This document shows positions 10,560 to 21,072 of a DNA stretch of 64,000 nt, in pieces (the first letter of the stretch is position 1; each line of letters begins with the position of its first letter). This DNA is from Timema cristinae (taxonomy: Eukaryota > Arthropoda > Insecta > Phasmatodea > Timematidae): the NCBI GenBank assembly GCA_039000515.1, contig JBCFYV010001001.1, positions 9,507,873 through 9,571,872 on the forward strand. The letters run 5' to 3'. Under the pieces are notes generated by a model. That model was not told the origin of the DNA and made no database searches. It was given only the letters and a program-made list of their open reading frames with translations. The translations under genes were made by a program, and so were the position numbers.

Positions 10560-10850
10560 AGGTAAAATCAAAGAGCTTAATTTTCTTCGTATGGTGTTTC
10601 AATCATTGCTGAATATCTCTCATGAGTATTGCGGCATTAGATGACAAACTTTTTAAACGGAGATAAAAAGTTGTCATTAAATTCCTGGACACCCTTGGGC
10701 AGATATTCAACAAATTGTTGAGGTATAATCAAAGGAAGAATATTATATTATTTTTTTTCTTCTACTGGAGAAATATTTGATTTATTTTCGCAAAAAAAAA
10801 AAGTTTTGATATAAAAATGGTAAAATCACTGCTCTAAACTCGCATGACCT
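10560..10850. mobile_element. Foldback element M1, diverged second copy
   Basis: Keeps the same loop-proximal sequence (CTGAATATCTCTCATGAGTA, CAGATATTCAACAAATTGTT) and the right arm (GAAATATTTGATTTATTTTC, then AAAATCACTGCTCTAAACTCG). The outer left arm is lost. The tandem arrangement with 10154-10554 suggests insertion into or next to an earlier copy. Confidence 0.7.
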
Positions 10851-10854
10851 ACAC

Positions 10855-12545
10855 GCTTACTTAATGAACTGTTTTAGCATTATTTGATGAATTTATAGGA
10901 AACCACGATGTGAAAATATTCTTCTTCTCTTTATTTGTTCAAGACTATTTCCATTTAACAAAACTACCCGAATATATAAGTACGTGGAATAAAGCGCCAT
11001 GCCACGTCTTGCATGGTTTATTCTGGTTTCGAACCCCATAATACCCCATTAATACAAATTCTACCTTTATAATCCCTACCTCATCGATGTAAATATTCGT
11101 GTAGCCCGGATGGGTAGTAAGACTGGGCGCAAGATTAAACAGGTAATTGTGAAGTAATTTTAACTATTTTTTTAAAAAAAGCTATGCCTTTCAATAAAGA
11201 TTTGTCCCTTCTACCAAACCAATTTATTTAAAAAAAATAATGTCAAAGTTAAAACTTATACACCGAAAATACGCCAAATAATTTCAAGTTTCAAAAATAT
11301 TCAAAGGGGAAGCTACAATTTCAGAAAAAAAAAAAAAAAAAAATTCGACAACAATTTAATGAATTATGCCAAATGAATTTACACTTAAAAAAAAACACCT
11401 TAATTTTAGCATAGTTTCGAGATAAAATGTTATAATTTTTAATATTAGCTATCCAAGCCAAATTCGATATAAATAATTTATGTTATTCGGTGAATGTAAG
11501 GACGCTACTTAAACACTGTTTCATATGATATATGATGTTTAAATAATTAGACAAGTATTGAACTATAGATTTTTACAAAAATCACCAAACGTCTGAACAT
11601 ACGTTGGAATTTAATATATTAGGCCTACTTTGTCACTTGGACAAGCAAGGAGTTTACTCAAACAATTTTTCTCCTTGGTGTGACTAGATTTATATTATAA
11701 TTTAATTTAAGTACATTTAAATAAAACTATTTTAATTTCAATGGAGAAAACGTATGGACTACAAGTCACTGATATCCGCTCAAACATTCTGAGAACAATA
11801 CAACATTATGCCTTGACCTTAATTTAAATATTTACCCTTTGAAGGTCCAAAATTTCAATAGCTTCTCTAGCAAACTCGAGCTCTGATTACCCACTCGTAA
11901 GTCTTCCAAGAACCGAAAAGAGATTATCTTAACTAATTGTAACAGAAGGTCTTAACCAAAATGACCAAAATAGGGTGTCCCCATTAAGGTGAACTAACTC
12001 CTTAAAGTCTAGTGATCAAAGTAGCAAAGTCTGACTAATGCTATGTAACAAACTCTCTTTGAGCATAAGTTGTCTTTAGCCGGCCAAATGTTGTTACGGG
12101 CATTAGCTAAACTTGATATAGTGTTATCGTACGTACAGGCTGAAGTTTTGAGATGTGTGCTTTGGTAGCACTAGGTGTTAATTTTAAGGGAAGTTGAGAG
12201 GGTGGTTTTCTCAGTATTATAAGCGATTTGTACCCCCCCCTCCACTTCCCCCTCCTTCTAAGTTTCGTTGCATAATGATGTGTGTGCATGGGCGGTTCTT
12301 GCCAGTGGTTGTCTTATTGTTTAAGTGTCTTAGTTAATGTTGGTGAAGTAGGATTCAGAAAGTTTGTAAAGGGAGGGTGTGTGTTTTACTTACTACCCTT
12401 ACCTCATTTAAATACTACATACACCTAAGGGGAATGAAGGTATTATCTTGTATTTCATAAGGTGGTTGCGTCCACGAATAGTAATTAATACTAAGGGTGG
12501 TTTCAATTTGTTGTTTACAGACGGCGTGTTTGTATTTATATAACA
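10855..12545. other. AT-rich spacer with a weak SINE remnant
   Basis: A degenerate plus-strand B/C SINE is visible at about 11000-11135 (TGGTTTCGAACCCCA; tail TAGCCCGGATGGGTAGTAAG). The remaining ~1.4 kb shows no repeat or coding signal that I can support. Confidence 0.45.
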
Positions 12546-12800
12546 GGCTTCAGTGAACGAATGGTCTAAGGCGTCACTCTTGTGCTAGACTAGCCTGCTG
12601 ATGACGGGGGGGCGGGGGGGGGGGGGCGAGTTCAAATCCCTGTCGAATCTACTGAAAGTAGTTTTTTTTCATTGATGGTTTCCCACTCTCCTTCCACGCA
12701 AATGTGGGTAGATTACCTCTAAAGTGCTTCCTTACTCATCCTTACCCCCTTAGGGTAATTCTCACATTTGCGTGTAACTTTAAGAAGACGCAGTTATAAG
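12545..12800 (+). mobile_element. SINE family B with a G-run expansion
   Basis: Head GAACGAATGGTCTAAGGCGT, CACTCTTGTGCTAGACTAGC and GATGACGGGG, which runs into a long G/C-G tract before GAGTTCAAATCCC. Body GTTTCCCACTCTCCTTCCAC. The tail is truncated (AAGAAGACGCAGTTA). The G tract sits where other copies read GACGGGGAGATCG. Confidence 0.8.
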
Positions 12801-12923
12801 ATAAAATAAATAAAAATTGTATATATTCTTTTTATCAAAAACATAAGTCATATTGCGCTATACATAATTTAGTTACAGTTTAGCTTATATATATGGTACT
12901 TGAGATATTTGAGCATAAAACTA

Positions 12924-13144
12924 CAGTCCAATGTTAATAGAAAGTGCCTTATCTGACAGCTAGAAAAGCTACTAGATTTACTTATATGTGTTCATACGTA
13001 AAGCTACATTATTTGGGAAAGTAGTTTTTGATGGATACCAATAGAATAACACTAACAATATACCTATAATAGAACGTTACCATTATTAACCACAAATAAA
13101 AAGCTTTTGTTTTCTAAAGGTTTCTTCTTAGCAAAACCCTACTG
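12924..13144 (+). mobile_element. MITE M2, TA-flanked
   Basis: Begins TA|CAGTCCAATGTTAATAG and ends CAAAACCCTACTG|TA, so inverted ends and a TA duplication are visible. Internal CTAGAAAAGCTACTAGATTT and TGTGTTCATACGTAAAG match the 17.4 and 28.4 kb copies. Confidence 0.7.
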
Positions 13145-13165
13145 TAGTAGCTTATGGGCAAGTTA

Positions 13166-13450
13166 GACCCTGATTTTTATAGGAAGTCCACTTTCAGCCA
13201 CCATCATCGTTTGAAAGTCATTCAAAATTGACATTGTATAAATATATTTTATTTTAATTATAAATTAAAAAGTGATCAATAGCTCCCAATAATACTTCAT
13301 GATGGATAACTGTATAATTAATATTTGCAGTATTAATTAAACGGACTAAGAATATACTGTAAATACAGTTTTAATATTTTTAATTCACTCTATTCTGGCG
13401 ACACGAGTCTACAGTTTTCCTATAACGGGCTTCCTATGAAAATAAGACTG
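13166..13450. mobile_element. Second TA-flanked MITE with M2-like ends
   Basis: Ends GACCCTGATTTTTATAGGAAG and CTTCCTATGAAAATAAGACTG are inverted repeats flanked by TA, but the interior differs from M2. It lies only 21 bp from the preceding MITE, so two related elements sit side by side. Confidence 0.6.
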
Positions 13451-13554
13451 TATTTAGTCCCTTATATACTATGGGATTTCAAAAATATTTGCCACCTCTG
13501 AAAGTGTAACGCATTTTACTACTCTCCAGGCTAAGCGCATATTTAAAATAACAG

Positions 13555-13599
13555 GCTAGAGATGAGGAAAGTAGATTTAATAGGAAGTGTACCTTCATT

Positions 13600-13633
<34 letters not shown>
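13555..13633 (-). repeat. SINE B fragment followed by (AT)n
   Basis: GAGATGAGGAAAGTAGATTT and AGGAAGTGTACCTTCATTTGC match the B body in reverse. A pure (AT)n run follows from about 13602. Confidence 0.55.
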
Positions 13634-13639
<6 letters not shown>

Positions 13640-14005
13640 TAGCCCGAGCAAATAGTAAGAAGCAATTTGTAATTTTTTAAATTAAATTTGATAGACATTA
13701 ATTTATAAAAACGGGGAAACTAGCCACCACATAGGCCTACTAAAAATTTTCTAAACATCTGACTCTAATAATATTATTATGCATACAAAAATTCAATGAA
13801 CTACCATTTTAAGATATTTATTTGGGGCAGAACTAAAATAATTTTTTTAAATATAAAACTAGACAAACCTAAATAAACTATTTCTAAACTTGACAAATTG
13901 TGATAATCTAAATAATGTAGGCCTACTTATTAAATATATATTTATTTGTTAGGAAAAACTTCCTCTAAGTCTACATGGCCTAATCTTATCTTAGTATAAT
14001 ATCTA

Positions 14006-14006
<1 letters not shown>

Positions 14007-14072
<66 letters not shown>

Positions 14073-14085
14073 TAGAGAGAGAGAG
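14007..14085. repeat. (TA)n microsatellite followed by (GA)n
   Basis: About 60 bases of alternating TA and then a short GA run, at the inner edge of the left arm of the inverted duplication. Confidence 0.9.
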
Positions 14086-14215
14086 AGGAGATGGAAACCA
14101 TTTAGAGAAACAACTCAGTTTAATATACCTGGCTTGGATTCGAACGTTTATCTCTCCGTCATTAGAAAACTACACCAGACGATAGGTGTCTCTTTATCCA
14201 TGTTAGCAACCCATG
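14085..14215 (-). mobile_element. SINE B/C head fragment
   Basis: GGAGATGGAAACCATTTAGA, GGATTCGAACGTTTATCTC, CCGTCATTAGAAAACTACAC and CAGACGATAGGTGTC resemble a reversed B/C head with a B box. The tail is absent. Confidence 0.5.
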
Positions 14216-14467
14216 TGATCTAAATAGAATATAATAATTTTAATAACCCGTGGTGAAAATAAAATTGAACACACTTGAAAATATCGTGCTTATATTTATT
14301 ACAACTCACACAACTTTATGAACATAATCAACGTTGTCATTTAGAAATATAGTTTTCATCAAATTAAAGTAGATCTACGTGTGTAATCCAACAAAATATC
14401 CAAGCACGTGATTCCAAACACGTTTTTGTATGAAAGAGTAACAGCTGAGACAAATGTAAAAACAAAA

Positions 14468-14590
14468 TGGCGGATGTAAATTTCTGGACTCCGAGTTATG
14501 TTAGTGCGAAATTTCTGTACAATTGGTTTAATGTTTTGTTTTTTTTTTGCATGAAAGAGGAAAAGACAGAAACCAACTTATTTTTATAAT
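14468..14590 (+). CDS. 40-codon ORF with strong start context, unknown
   Basis: An ATG in the context ACAAAATGGCGGATG opens a short ORF beginning MADVNFWTPSYVSAKF, which becomes phenylalanine-rich from a T run and stops at TAA. The start context also matches the YY1-type motif AANATGGCG. There is no splice donor I trust and no family match. It lies in the spacer of the inverted duplication and is probably not a gene. Confidence 0.12.
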
Positions 14591-14927
14591 TAGGATATAT
14601 ATATTAGGATAAGATTAGGCCATGTAGACTTAGAGGAATTTTTCCTAACAAATAAATCTATATTTAATAAGAAGGCCTACATTTAGATTATCACAATTTG
14701 TCAAGTTTAGTAATAGTTTATTTAGGTTTGTCTAATTTTATATTAGAAAAAAATATATTTTATTTTAGTTAGTAATCTGTCTCAAATAAATATCTTAAAA
14801 TAGTAGGTAGTTGAATTTTTTTTATAGAATTATATAATTAGAGTTAGATGTTTAGCAATTTTTTTATCTAGTTTCCCCGTTTTTATAAATTAATGTCTAT
14901 CAAATTTAATATTTATATTTTTACAAA

Positions 14928-15165
14928 TTGCTTCTTACTATTTGTTTGGGTTATCTGTGTACTATCAATAAAGAGATAAGGAAGTTAGAAGAAATGTACC
15001 CGCATTGTCGAAGGGAAGGGGAAATCCATAAAGGGGGAGAAAACACCCCCAGTACATCCAACCAGAACTCAAACATTGACCTCCGCGTCATCGAGATATC
15101 AGTCTATTGCGAGTGTGACGCCTTCTTAGACCATTCGATCACCAAAGTGGTTTGCTTTCGCGTCA
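14928..15165 (-). mobile_element. SINE family B, full length
   Basis: The reversed tail (GCTTCTTACTATTTGTTTGG) overlaps the right arm of the inverted duplication. Then comes the body (AGAAATGTACCCGCATTGTC) and head (CTATTGCGAGTGTGACGCCT, CACCAAAGTGG). Confidence 0.75.
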
Positions 15166-15320
15166 AATGATGAATCAAATACGGTTTGTTATGTTTCTCC
15201 TTGAATTTCCACCGCACAAATATTAAATAACTACATAAGCCAATCTTTTAATCGTACGCATTTCAACTTAACACAAATTTGGAAAAGAAAATAGCCCACA
15301 AATTTAATTCTTGGATTTTT

Positions 15321-15715
15321 CATAGTCCGTGCATGGTTTTGAAAGGAAGTACAGTGGCCCCGTGACTACTTTGTGCTGACTGACAGCTCACAGCTGACAG
15401 CTGACGCCTTTGAAAAGTTACAGACCAAATTATGTATCCCTACGCCGAACCATATTATCTGCAAAAAACACGTGTTTAGCAGCTGTCACTTCTGACAGTC
15501 AAAATCTAGATATATACCTAAATGTTGACTGTCAGATGTCAGCTGTGAGCTGTCAGTCGGCACCAAAGAAGCCATGGAGCTACTGTAGCTGTCGATGATG
15601 GGGAGATCGGTGTACGAATCTCAGTCGGGTATTATAATTTGTTTTCAAAAATTGTTTTATACTCTTTTCTCCATGTAAATACGTGTACATTTCCTTTATA
15701 TTTAACCTTACTCAT
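15321..15715 (+). mobile_element. SINE family B head split by a MITE
   Basis: The right part (15586-15715) has GTCGATGATGGGGAGATCGG, TACGAATCTCAGTCGGGTAT and body CTCCATGTAAATACGTGTAC. The left part (about 15321-15351, TCCGTGCATGGTTTTG) may be the interrupted head start. The copy ends without a tail where a family A piece begins. Confidence 0.55.
15352..15585. mobile_element. MITE with ~55 bp ends and TA duplication
   Basis: Starts TA|CAGTGGCCCCGTGACTACTT and ends with the reverse complement pattern, finishing GGAGCTACTG|TA. The inverted ends continue through GACTGACAGCTCACAGCTGA on both sides. CAGT ends plus a TA duplication fit the Tc1/mariner superfamily (established). At 234 bp with no ORF it is non-autonomous. 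It lies within a SINE head and is therefore younger than it. Confidence 0.85.
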
Positions 15716-15896
15716 TGGAATGCCAGGCCTCCACCGTGGTTTGGATCCCACGTTAAACTGTAGGTCCTTCATTTAATCTCACAACCACCCTACCATTACA
15801 TCATTAGCTTAAGTGCGTATAACCCGAATGGGTAGTAAGACGTGGTGCTAAATAATAAATAAATAATAATAATAATAAATAATAATAATAAAATAA
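15716..15896 (+). mobile_element. SINE family A, 5'-truncated
   Basis: Begins TGGAATGCCAGGCCTCCACC, has GGATCCCACGTTAAACTGTA, tail ATAACCCGAATGGGTAGTAAG, and an interrupted (AAT)n. It is fused directly to a tail-less B copy, a B-A chimera. Confidence 0.85.
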
Positions 15897-15899
15897 CCG

Positions 15900-16260
15900 T
15901 ACTCATCCCTAAAAATTTAGCCTTTTTTTTAGTACATATGCGTTTAATTAATTGATAAAAACAAAACTAAAATCACGAGTAAGCTTGGTATAGGAATAGC
16001 CAAGGAATAGTCAATGCTTGTCTTAAGAAATTGAAAAACGTTAAGTTGAGCCAAAGATGATTCTGATTTAATTTAATGCTCTCAAAGTTGTATTAATTGT
16101 AGTATACTGCATTAAGTTAGTTTGTAAGTCATATATTAATCTAACAGTATATTTTTAAAATATAAAATAAACACATCTCCTCACCTAAAATATAGTTCCG
16201 ACGAACTATGTTAGCGTCTCAATAGCATCTCGTGATCTACACATACTAGTAAAAGTAGAA
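15900..16260. other. AT-rich spacer
   Basis: Nothing recognised. Confidence 0.4.
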
Positions 16261-16264
16261 ACAA

Positions 16265-16440
16265 TCTTCGGTGGTCTAGTGGTCAGATCGGCTAACCACT
16301 TTCCGCCCCCCCCCCTCTCTCTCTCCCACCTTAAAACCACTGCTCTATACCCCCTACTCACCACTAACTCAACCTTTTCAAAACACACACACACACACAT
16401 AGAAAGAGGGAGAGAGAGAGAGAGAGAGAGAATGGGGTAA
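16265..16440. repeat. tRNA-like A box running into C-, CT-, CA- and GA-rich tracts
   Basis: CTTCGGTGGTCTAGTGGTCA resembles a tRNA A-box region, but it runs straight into (C)n(CT)n, then (CA)n and (GA)n. No B box is seen. Likely a SINE head destroyed by microsatellite growth. Confidence 0.5.
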
Positions 16441-16441
16441 G

Positions 16442-17035
16442 AGAAAGGGAAAAGAAAAAAATCGGTACCACACTAACCCCTGAATCCCAGTAGCTATAAC
16501 CCACCTTCAATAACTCTGTAACAATAGTGTGGCAATAAAGGTAGGGGGGGTGATATTGCATGGCTAGCGATATCGATAACTCGATAATACATCGATTCTC
16601 GATATAATAAACGACAGCATTGCCTGTGTTTTAACATAGCTACTCCCCTCCCCCCCCTTTCCACAACTCGCTTTTAACATGTACATCATCTGTTAATATC
16701 TGACGAATTATTATAACACTGCAATAACGAAATTAAAATTACGATTCTATGTTTATAGCTTCAGTAGATTTCATGGATGAATTTTGTTTCGTTTGTAGTT
16801 TGAACTTCATTGTTGGATAGTTCGCTTTTATCTCGTACAAATTATTGAATTAAACTTTCTTTGGCAAGATTTTTTTTTACACTTTTAACGATTTTATATA
16901 TTAAAACTTGACCTTTGTTTTAAAAATTGTGATTTTGCTATGAATTCATATTTTAATTTTGTAATAATGCATAAAATACTTCCCTCTTTTTTTAGACTAG
17001 AAAATAGTGACACTAAAAACAATAGGCCTACTACT

Positions 17036-17070
<35 letters not shown>

Positions 17071-17345
17071 TATTATTATTATTATTATTGAATTATTATA
17101 TATATGGATCATTTGATTTGTGGATAAACAGCCGTTTGTGCTGGTATAGTTTGATTTTTAAATCGTAGCTAACCTACAGACTTCGTAGTAATGTGAAGAC
17201 CACTGACCGAGATGATAACCGTGGATAACAGTAGTTCTGTGTCCAGATTTACTCGAAAGTGTCATTTAAGGCACAGGATAGCCACTGAGAAAGATACTCC
17301 AACAGCTAAAATAAAATGTCAACATTTTAATTTGGCGCTAAAGAC
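16442..17345. other. AT-rich spacer with palindromic AAT/ATT microsatellite
   Basis: At about 17040-17092 (AAT)n switches to (ATT)n, so the two halves are self-complementary. TATCGATA occurs at 16571 beside two further TCGATA/ATCGAT sites. No genes seen. Confidence 0.6.
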
Positions 17346-17351
17346 AGGCTA

Positions 17352-17575
17352 CAGTCCAATTTTCATTGGAGGAGATTTATCTGAAAACTAGAAAAGCAAC
17401 TAGTTATACTTTCACGTATTTATACGTCAAGTCATGTGATATTCAGCTGACACGGTTGATAGATACTATCAATACCTATAAATTAACATTTAAAAAAAGT
17501 TAAATGTCTCCAATGTTGGCAGCAAAAAATTATATTTGTATTTTATAAAAAGCTTCTCTTATGAAAATTGGACTG
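17352..17575 (+). mobile_element. MITE M2, best complete copy
   Basis: Begins TA|CAGTCCAATTTTCATTGGAG and ends CTTATGAAAATTGGACTG, giving inverted ends of about 18-20 bp. The interior holds ACTTTCACGTATTTATACGT and CATGTGATATTCAGCTGACA. No ORF. CAGTCC ends with a TA at one side suggest a Tc1/mariner-type element. Confidence 0.8.
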
Positions 17576-17622
17576 AAAGTGTTATTAGCAAGTTTTAAAA
17601 TTACCACAAATCATTCTTACTT

Positions 17623-17862
17623 GGACCCGCGTTGGTAGAATTACTGATTAAGACGCCAGTTTTTTAAATGTATAATTAGCTGTAGATAGGAAGGTTGGAG
17701 CTCAACTAGCAACTAGGTGTACTTGGGTATTATTTCCCAAATAGTTCCCCACTCTCCACCCACAAAAACGCCTCTGCGTTTCCTTTGAATTTTGCCTTAA
17801 TTATTTCCATCCCTTTAGTATGGTTAACTTCGTGGATAGATCAGACGGGTGCAAAAAAAAAT
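17623..17862 (+). mobile_element. SINE family B/C, degenerate
   Basis: Head ACCCGCGTTGGTAGAATTAC and TTGGAGCTCAACTAGCAAC, body AGTTCCCCACTCTCCACCCA, tail remnant ATCAGACGGGTGC followed by poly(A). Confidence 0.55.
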
Positions 17863-17864
17863 TA

Positions 17865-18595
17865 AAAAATGAAAACTCTCTATCATTGGCAGACCTGATT
17901 GGATGATTTTGATGTTTATTTTGTGTCCCTCCCACCTCCCTCCCACAAACAACTACAAGAATCTTGTCAGTTGTTCTATTTATTTACCCGACAAATAAGT
18001 TATTTTTCAAAATGATATAATGAAACATGAAAATATAAATCGGCATTAAATTGTCTCCAGAACAAAATTTTCTTGATCTCCTCTCTTACCTCCCCCCCCC
18101 TCCCCATCCCCACCTTGAGTTACATGTATAGCAGATCTCCACTCCCTGTGGGTGGATTCGAACGTCGTCCTAAGAGTTCAAAGTCCCGGATTCTCCCTCC
18201 TCTATTCAGAGGACTGTAACGAAAGAATCCACACTAATAGTGTGGTGCGTTAATGAAGCTGGTTAATTAATGCTATGATGAAGTAGTTGCGGTTGTTTTA
18301 ATGCGAGACCTGTCCTTGAATTGCAGTTTGTCATATGTAACCACACCTTATGCACCTTTTTACCAGTGTTTTTTTTTTTATTTGTTCATTCGTTTGCTAG
18401 CAGTTAATTTCATTGTGTGAAGGATGGCTGGAAAGTACGACCTATGTGTCTGAGAGAGATCACCGAACATTGCGTCATTTGCGATGGGGTACGACGTTAG
18501 TTTTAATTTTTATGGAGTATGGATGATAAATATATTTCATGAGGGTATCAAAAACAATAATTGTTATACGTTTAACGTTGATATATTTTAGTTAA
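17865..18595. other. Spacer with C-runs and a small palindrome
   Basis: CCACACTAATAGTGTGG at about 18228 is a small perfect palindrome. A possible tRNA-like B box occurs near 18150 (GGATTCGAACGTC). No gene seen. Confidence 0.35.
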
Positions 18596-18596
18596 G

Positions 18597-19731
18597 CAGT
18601 AAAACCCCGTTAGTTTGGAATTTCGGATAATCCAAACATAATTTTCAGAAAAATAATAATCTTAAGAAACCGAGTCAAAATTAAATAGTTTATTGATTGA
18701 GAATAAACTCAAAGTTAAGAGTTAATTTTTAAATAGACAGTGGATCATTACTGCTTAATATTTACAATACTGTAAAATATAATATATTGAAAGTGTGAAA
18801 CTGCAGTATATATTGCGTGCTATAAATCAGTTATGTGTATGTATTGCTCGCACCGAAGGTTGGTTGAATCCTCAACAGTTCCACTGTCAGCTGTAAAGCC
18901 TAGGTAGCACTGAAGAGGGTACTAGGAAATGAGGAGTGAGGTAGTTTCCCGTTGATTGCCTCACTGAGACAGAAGGTACGAGTACTATTATCTCACATCA
19001 TTCTGCTAAGTCCACCATCTGACCCTACAAGCGACACCTTCACTCCATCCATCACAATGATTGGCTGTATGTTGAATACTCGCTTTGCTCGTTGAGGGCT
19101 TCGCCCCCAAAACCCCCAGTGAGTTTTCTTTGCAAGTAGATGTAAACTAATGTAATTCCAGAGCCGTTTATTGATAGGCCTTACCGTTTAGCTAAGATAC
19201 TTCCAAAGAAAGGTCCGCACCGACTTTAAAGTTGCTCCGCCATTCTTATTTTTTTTCGGGGGTTACATTTTTTTTTTTTAAACCTTTTGGAATTTTCCCG
19301 TTGGTTACAGGCTAGAAGCTATAAGTTTGCCAAATTTCAAGTTTCTAGCTAATCTGGAAGCGGGTAAACATTAATGTCAGTGAGTGAGTCAGCCAAGTTG
19401 CTTTATAGTATTATAATTATTACTAGTATCGTTCATACCTCTCTGCTACTTTCATATTTGTCAGAGCCATAAGTGAGACTGAGACATATCAATGAAAGCA
19501 ACAACTTGCTCTAGCCCATGCCAGAAGATATATTGTTCATTGTAAACACTATATCTGACCAGAGATGGATTTGGGATTGGTAAATCAGTTAAATTTATGT
19601 AAATTTTATGAAATAGTGGAACGTGTAGCCTAAACATCGTAGACCATTGTGTATTGTCTCACTTAATCAGAATTTTCGCTAATCCGAACAAGGTTCAGTC
19701 CAAATTAGTTCGGTTTAGCGAGGTTCTACAG
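18597..19731. mobile_element. pogo/Tigger-like DNA transposon remnant
   Basis: The left end CAGTAAAACCCCGTTAGTTT, continuing GGAATTTCGGATAATCC, is mirrored at the right by GTTCGGTTTAGCGAGGTTC and CTAATCCGAACAAGGTTC. Ends of the CAGT(R)AAACC..CG type with repeated ATCCGAAC are typical of pogo/Tigger elements (known from memory). No transposase frame remains. A Helitron of 338 bp lies inside (19079-19416), leaving about 800 bp of host element. Confidence 0.75.
19079..19416 (-). mobile_element. Non-autonomous Helitron, copy 1
   Basis: Minus-strand orientation: the 5' end reads TTATAATACTATAAAGCAAC and GGCTGACTCACTCACTGAC, then AGAAACTTGAAATTTGGC. Near the 3' end is a GC hairpin (GGGGGCGAAGCCCTC) followed by AACGAGCAAAGCGAG. 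It sits between A and T with no duplication. Same structure and length as the copy at 50969-51305. Confidence 0.85.
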
Positions 19732-19734
19732 TAA

Positions 19735-21070
19735 TTTATAAATTTTATTCATTGTAGTTAATAAACCCCTAATCAACTTTAGGAAAAAAATAACCAAAAA
19801 CAATATTGTTTATAAAGTCAATCCTGAAATAAGAGAACAAATTTAATTTGTTCGTTCCAATAAAAATAACTTATGACCAATCTTTGTAGTTCGTATTTCC
19901 AGTCACCAAGTACTTTTATTTATGACTCGTTTAAAGCCACACACAACACCTAATTAGTCTTTTGTCCATCGACACAAAGGTTATCACAACAACAAAAAAT
20001 CACAAATTAAAAAAGTCTGGGGAAACAAATCAGATTAAAACACCACCAACCTCGACAGCTCTGTTGATATTGTTTTGAATACAGTGTGTTTTTTTTTGGT
20101 CTGATATCAGTCATTCACATTTTTATTTCATTATTTCTAGTCTTTTCAACGTGTTTATTTGGATGTACAGTGGATGAGAATGCTTCACGCAAAAATGAAA
20201 GAAGTACTTTTAAGTTTATTTTATCTTAAACTTTGCTAATAAAAACGAACTCATTTTTTTGTTACAAACGTATTTATTTATTTTATTTACGATGTTTTCG
20301 TAACTAACAAGAAGTCACCATATTCTTCAATTTAATACCACAAATTGATTATATTTTTAATACAGCTTACATATTATTTTTTTGTTTCCATATTTTATTA
20401 TGAGCTTTATTAATGCTAGCTATTTTGTTGTTGTAAAGAATCAAAGTTGTTAATAATAATAATAATAATAATAATAATTACAATTTAATTTCATTTTCCT
20501 TTACTATAGTGCTGGCCAACCGTCGTAAGACCTTTAACAGTCCAGCACTGAAAGTACACAAGTACCTTACAAATACTTTAAATAAATATATAATAAATAA
20601 TAATAATAATTAATATAATTAGCCTGTAAACTTGAAATTGGTAAATTTGGAAGCGAAACATTTTGAGTTTTCAATGACAAATGTATTAAAAAACACATAA
20701 ATGTTGTGTCAAGTTTGGAGGTTCATATTGCAAGTCAGTCTGACTTATATAGAAATCATTAGATAAATATTCTTTCCGGGTGAGTGCACTTAAAGGGGGT
20801 AGCTATTTCACACTTTTTGTTTGTTTATATTTTTTGAAGGCTAATGTGGATGCGTTTCCTTAAAATTCAACATGCTTATCTTTTTTGTTTTTAGATAAGT
20901 TAATGCTACCACTGTATTATGAATATACTGATATAAAAATTACCATAAAAGTTGTTTGTAAGTGCTAATTTATTAAATGGTGGGTTAAGTGTTTCTAATT
21001 AGTGACTTTTGAGGTATTTAACACTCTTTGGTGATTGTAAATACCTTCTAATTAATATTCTATCAAATCC
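19735..21070. other. AT-rich spacer with (AAT)n tracts
   Basis: (AAT)n at about 20451-20480 and again near 20595, without an attached SINE. AGTGCTGG at 20508 and CCAGCACT at 20542 form a short inverted pair. No coding signal. Confidence 0.4.
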
Positions 21071-21072
21071 AC

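Larger units (their letters stand above)
13635..14965. repeat. Large inverted duplication with ~360 bp arms
   Basis: Left arm about 13635-13998, right arm about 14597-14965. Paired landmarks: ACACAGATAGCCCGAGCAAA against TTTGTTTGGGTTATCTGTGT; TTGATAGACATTAATTTATA against TATAAATTAATGTCTATCAA; CATGGCCTAATCTTATC against GATAAGATTAGGCCATG. Arms are clearly related but carry many substitutions and small indels. The outer ends lie within SINE B tail sequence on both sides. The ~600 bp spacer has a long (TA)n, a SINE fragment and unique DNA. Confidence 0.85.

Noticed and set aside
20508..20549. Short inverted pair AGTGCTGG / CCAGCACT as a MITE or terminator
   Set aside because: Only 8 bp, no flanking duplication and no second copy; chance is likely.
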